DNA of 22,856 bases, taken from assembly GCA_947475855.1 (NCBI GenBank), contig CANJPN010000019.1:1-22856 (forward strand). Direction: 5' to 3'. This DNA comes from Bradyrhizobiaceae bacterium (GTDB lineage: Bacteria > Pseudomonadota > Alphaproteobacteria > Rhizobiales > Hyphomicrobiaceae). The notes under the pieces were generated by a model that worked only from the letters and a program-made list of their open reading frames with translations, was not told the DNA's origin and made no database searches. The translations under genes and the position numbers were made by a program. Every line of letters begins with the position of its first letter. Position 1 is the first letter of the stretch. Positions 22,567 through 22,856 of the stretch are shown piece after piece.

Positions 22567-22856
22567 CGAAACCTCCCATGAGCGATTTTTGCGGTTGGAC
22601 GCTATGCCGGTTCGGGTGCGCCGGGAAAGGGGGCGGTTCGGTACGACCGATCAACTTCCCGTGGGGTGCTGGCATGCGCCTCGCGCGATATCGTGCCGAG
22701 ATGGCGGGATCGGGGGCGCCTTCGGTGCCCCTTGAACCCCGGCTAGCGGGATTGCGGTAAGGCGATCAGCTGCTGTTGCTGATTGTTTCCGGGCTTTTCG
22801 CGATTCAAGTACCTTTCACCCGTCAGGTGCAGGCGGGGTGGGGCATGAACGGGCGA
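22567..22856. other. 290-bp right edge without a gene I can support
   Basis: This space carries the promoter region of the amidohydrolase (minus strand). It also has a hairpin GGGGCGCC/GGTGCCCC (22713-22731) with loop TTC. From 22761 the + strand is open to the edge in a frame reading QLLLLIVSGLFAIQVPFT, which could be the start of a membrane or exported protein (TTG 22776 possible). No ribosome site or ATG supports it, so I do not call a gene. Confidence 0.3.

Overview
The window is GC-rich, densely coding DNA that most resembles an alphaproteobacterial chromosome, probably a soil or water heterotroph. I infer this from the base composition, the many tripartite-tricarboxylate (Bug/TctC) binding proteins, the oxidative and catabolic enzymes, and the extragenic palindromes of the 'cgtcatgg...ccatccacg' type that are common in Alphaproteobacteria. 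I cannot fix an order or genus from the sequence alone. I see no rRNA, tRNA, CRISPR array, transposase, integrase or phage gene.

Left part (1-9866). A 5'-truncated thiamine-diphosphate enzyme is followed 18 bp later by a Bug/TctC receptor on the + strand. These converge with a minus-strand run: a single-domain rhodanese, a molybdopterin-binding large subunit of the xanthine dehydrogenase/aldehyde oxidase family with no small or FAD subunit beside it, a small GIY-YIG nuclease, an NtaA/SnaA/DszA-type flavin monooxygenase, a GMC oxidoreductase and a Rieske ferredoxin. The GIY-YIG gene is tightly boxed by five copies of a palindromic repeat. The spaces around the GMC gene carry a second class of bipartite hairpin repeat.

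Middle (9867-16278). A 528-residue protein has DUF1963 (YwqG-like) signatures at its two ends. Next comes a signal-peptide-free protein resembling 4,5-dihydroxyphthalate decarboxylase, divergent from a LysE/RhtB exporter. A JmjC-like cupin and an archaeal-type CTP-dependent riboflavin kinase (DUF120) share the minus strand. The kinase is divergent from an isopropylmalate/isocitrate dehydrogenase-family enzyme.

Right part (16279-22856). Two tandem TctC-like receptors (8-bp gap) are divergent from a 502-residue SufS-like class V PLP enzyme. A small two-helix membrane protein, adenine phosphoribosyltransferase (apt) and an exported amidohydrolase follow.

Taken together this is mostly an accessory metabolic region: binding proteins for carboxylate-like solutes and several oxidoreductases or lyases without recognisable complete pathways. 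The best candidates for an undescribed system are (i) the GIY-YIG nuclease with its flanking palindromes, whose stems show compensatory changes, in the manner of REP/RAYT pairs; (ii) a set of four two-hairpin repeats with shared ends but different stem sequences; and (iii) the bacterial DUF120 riboflavin kinase with its dehydrogenase neighbour.
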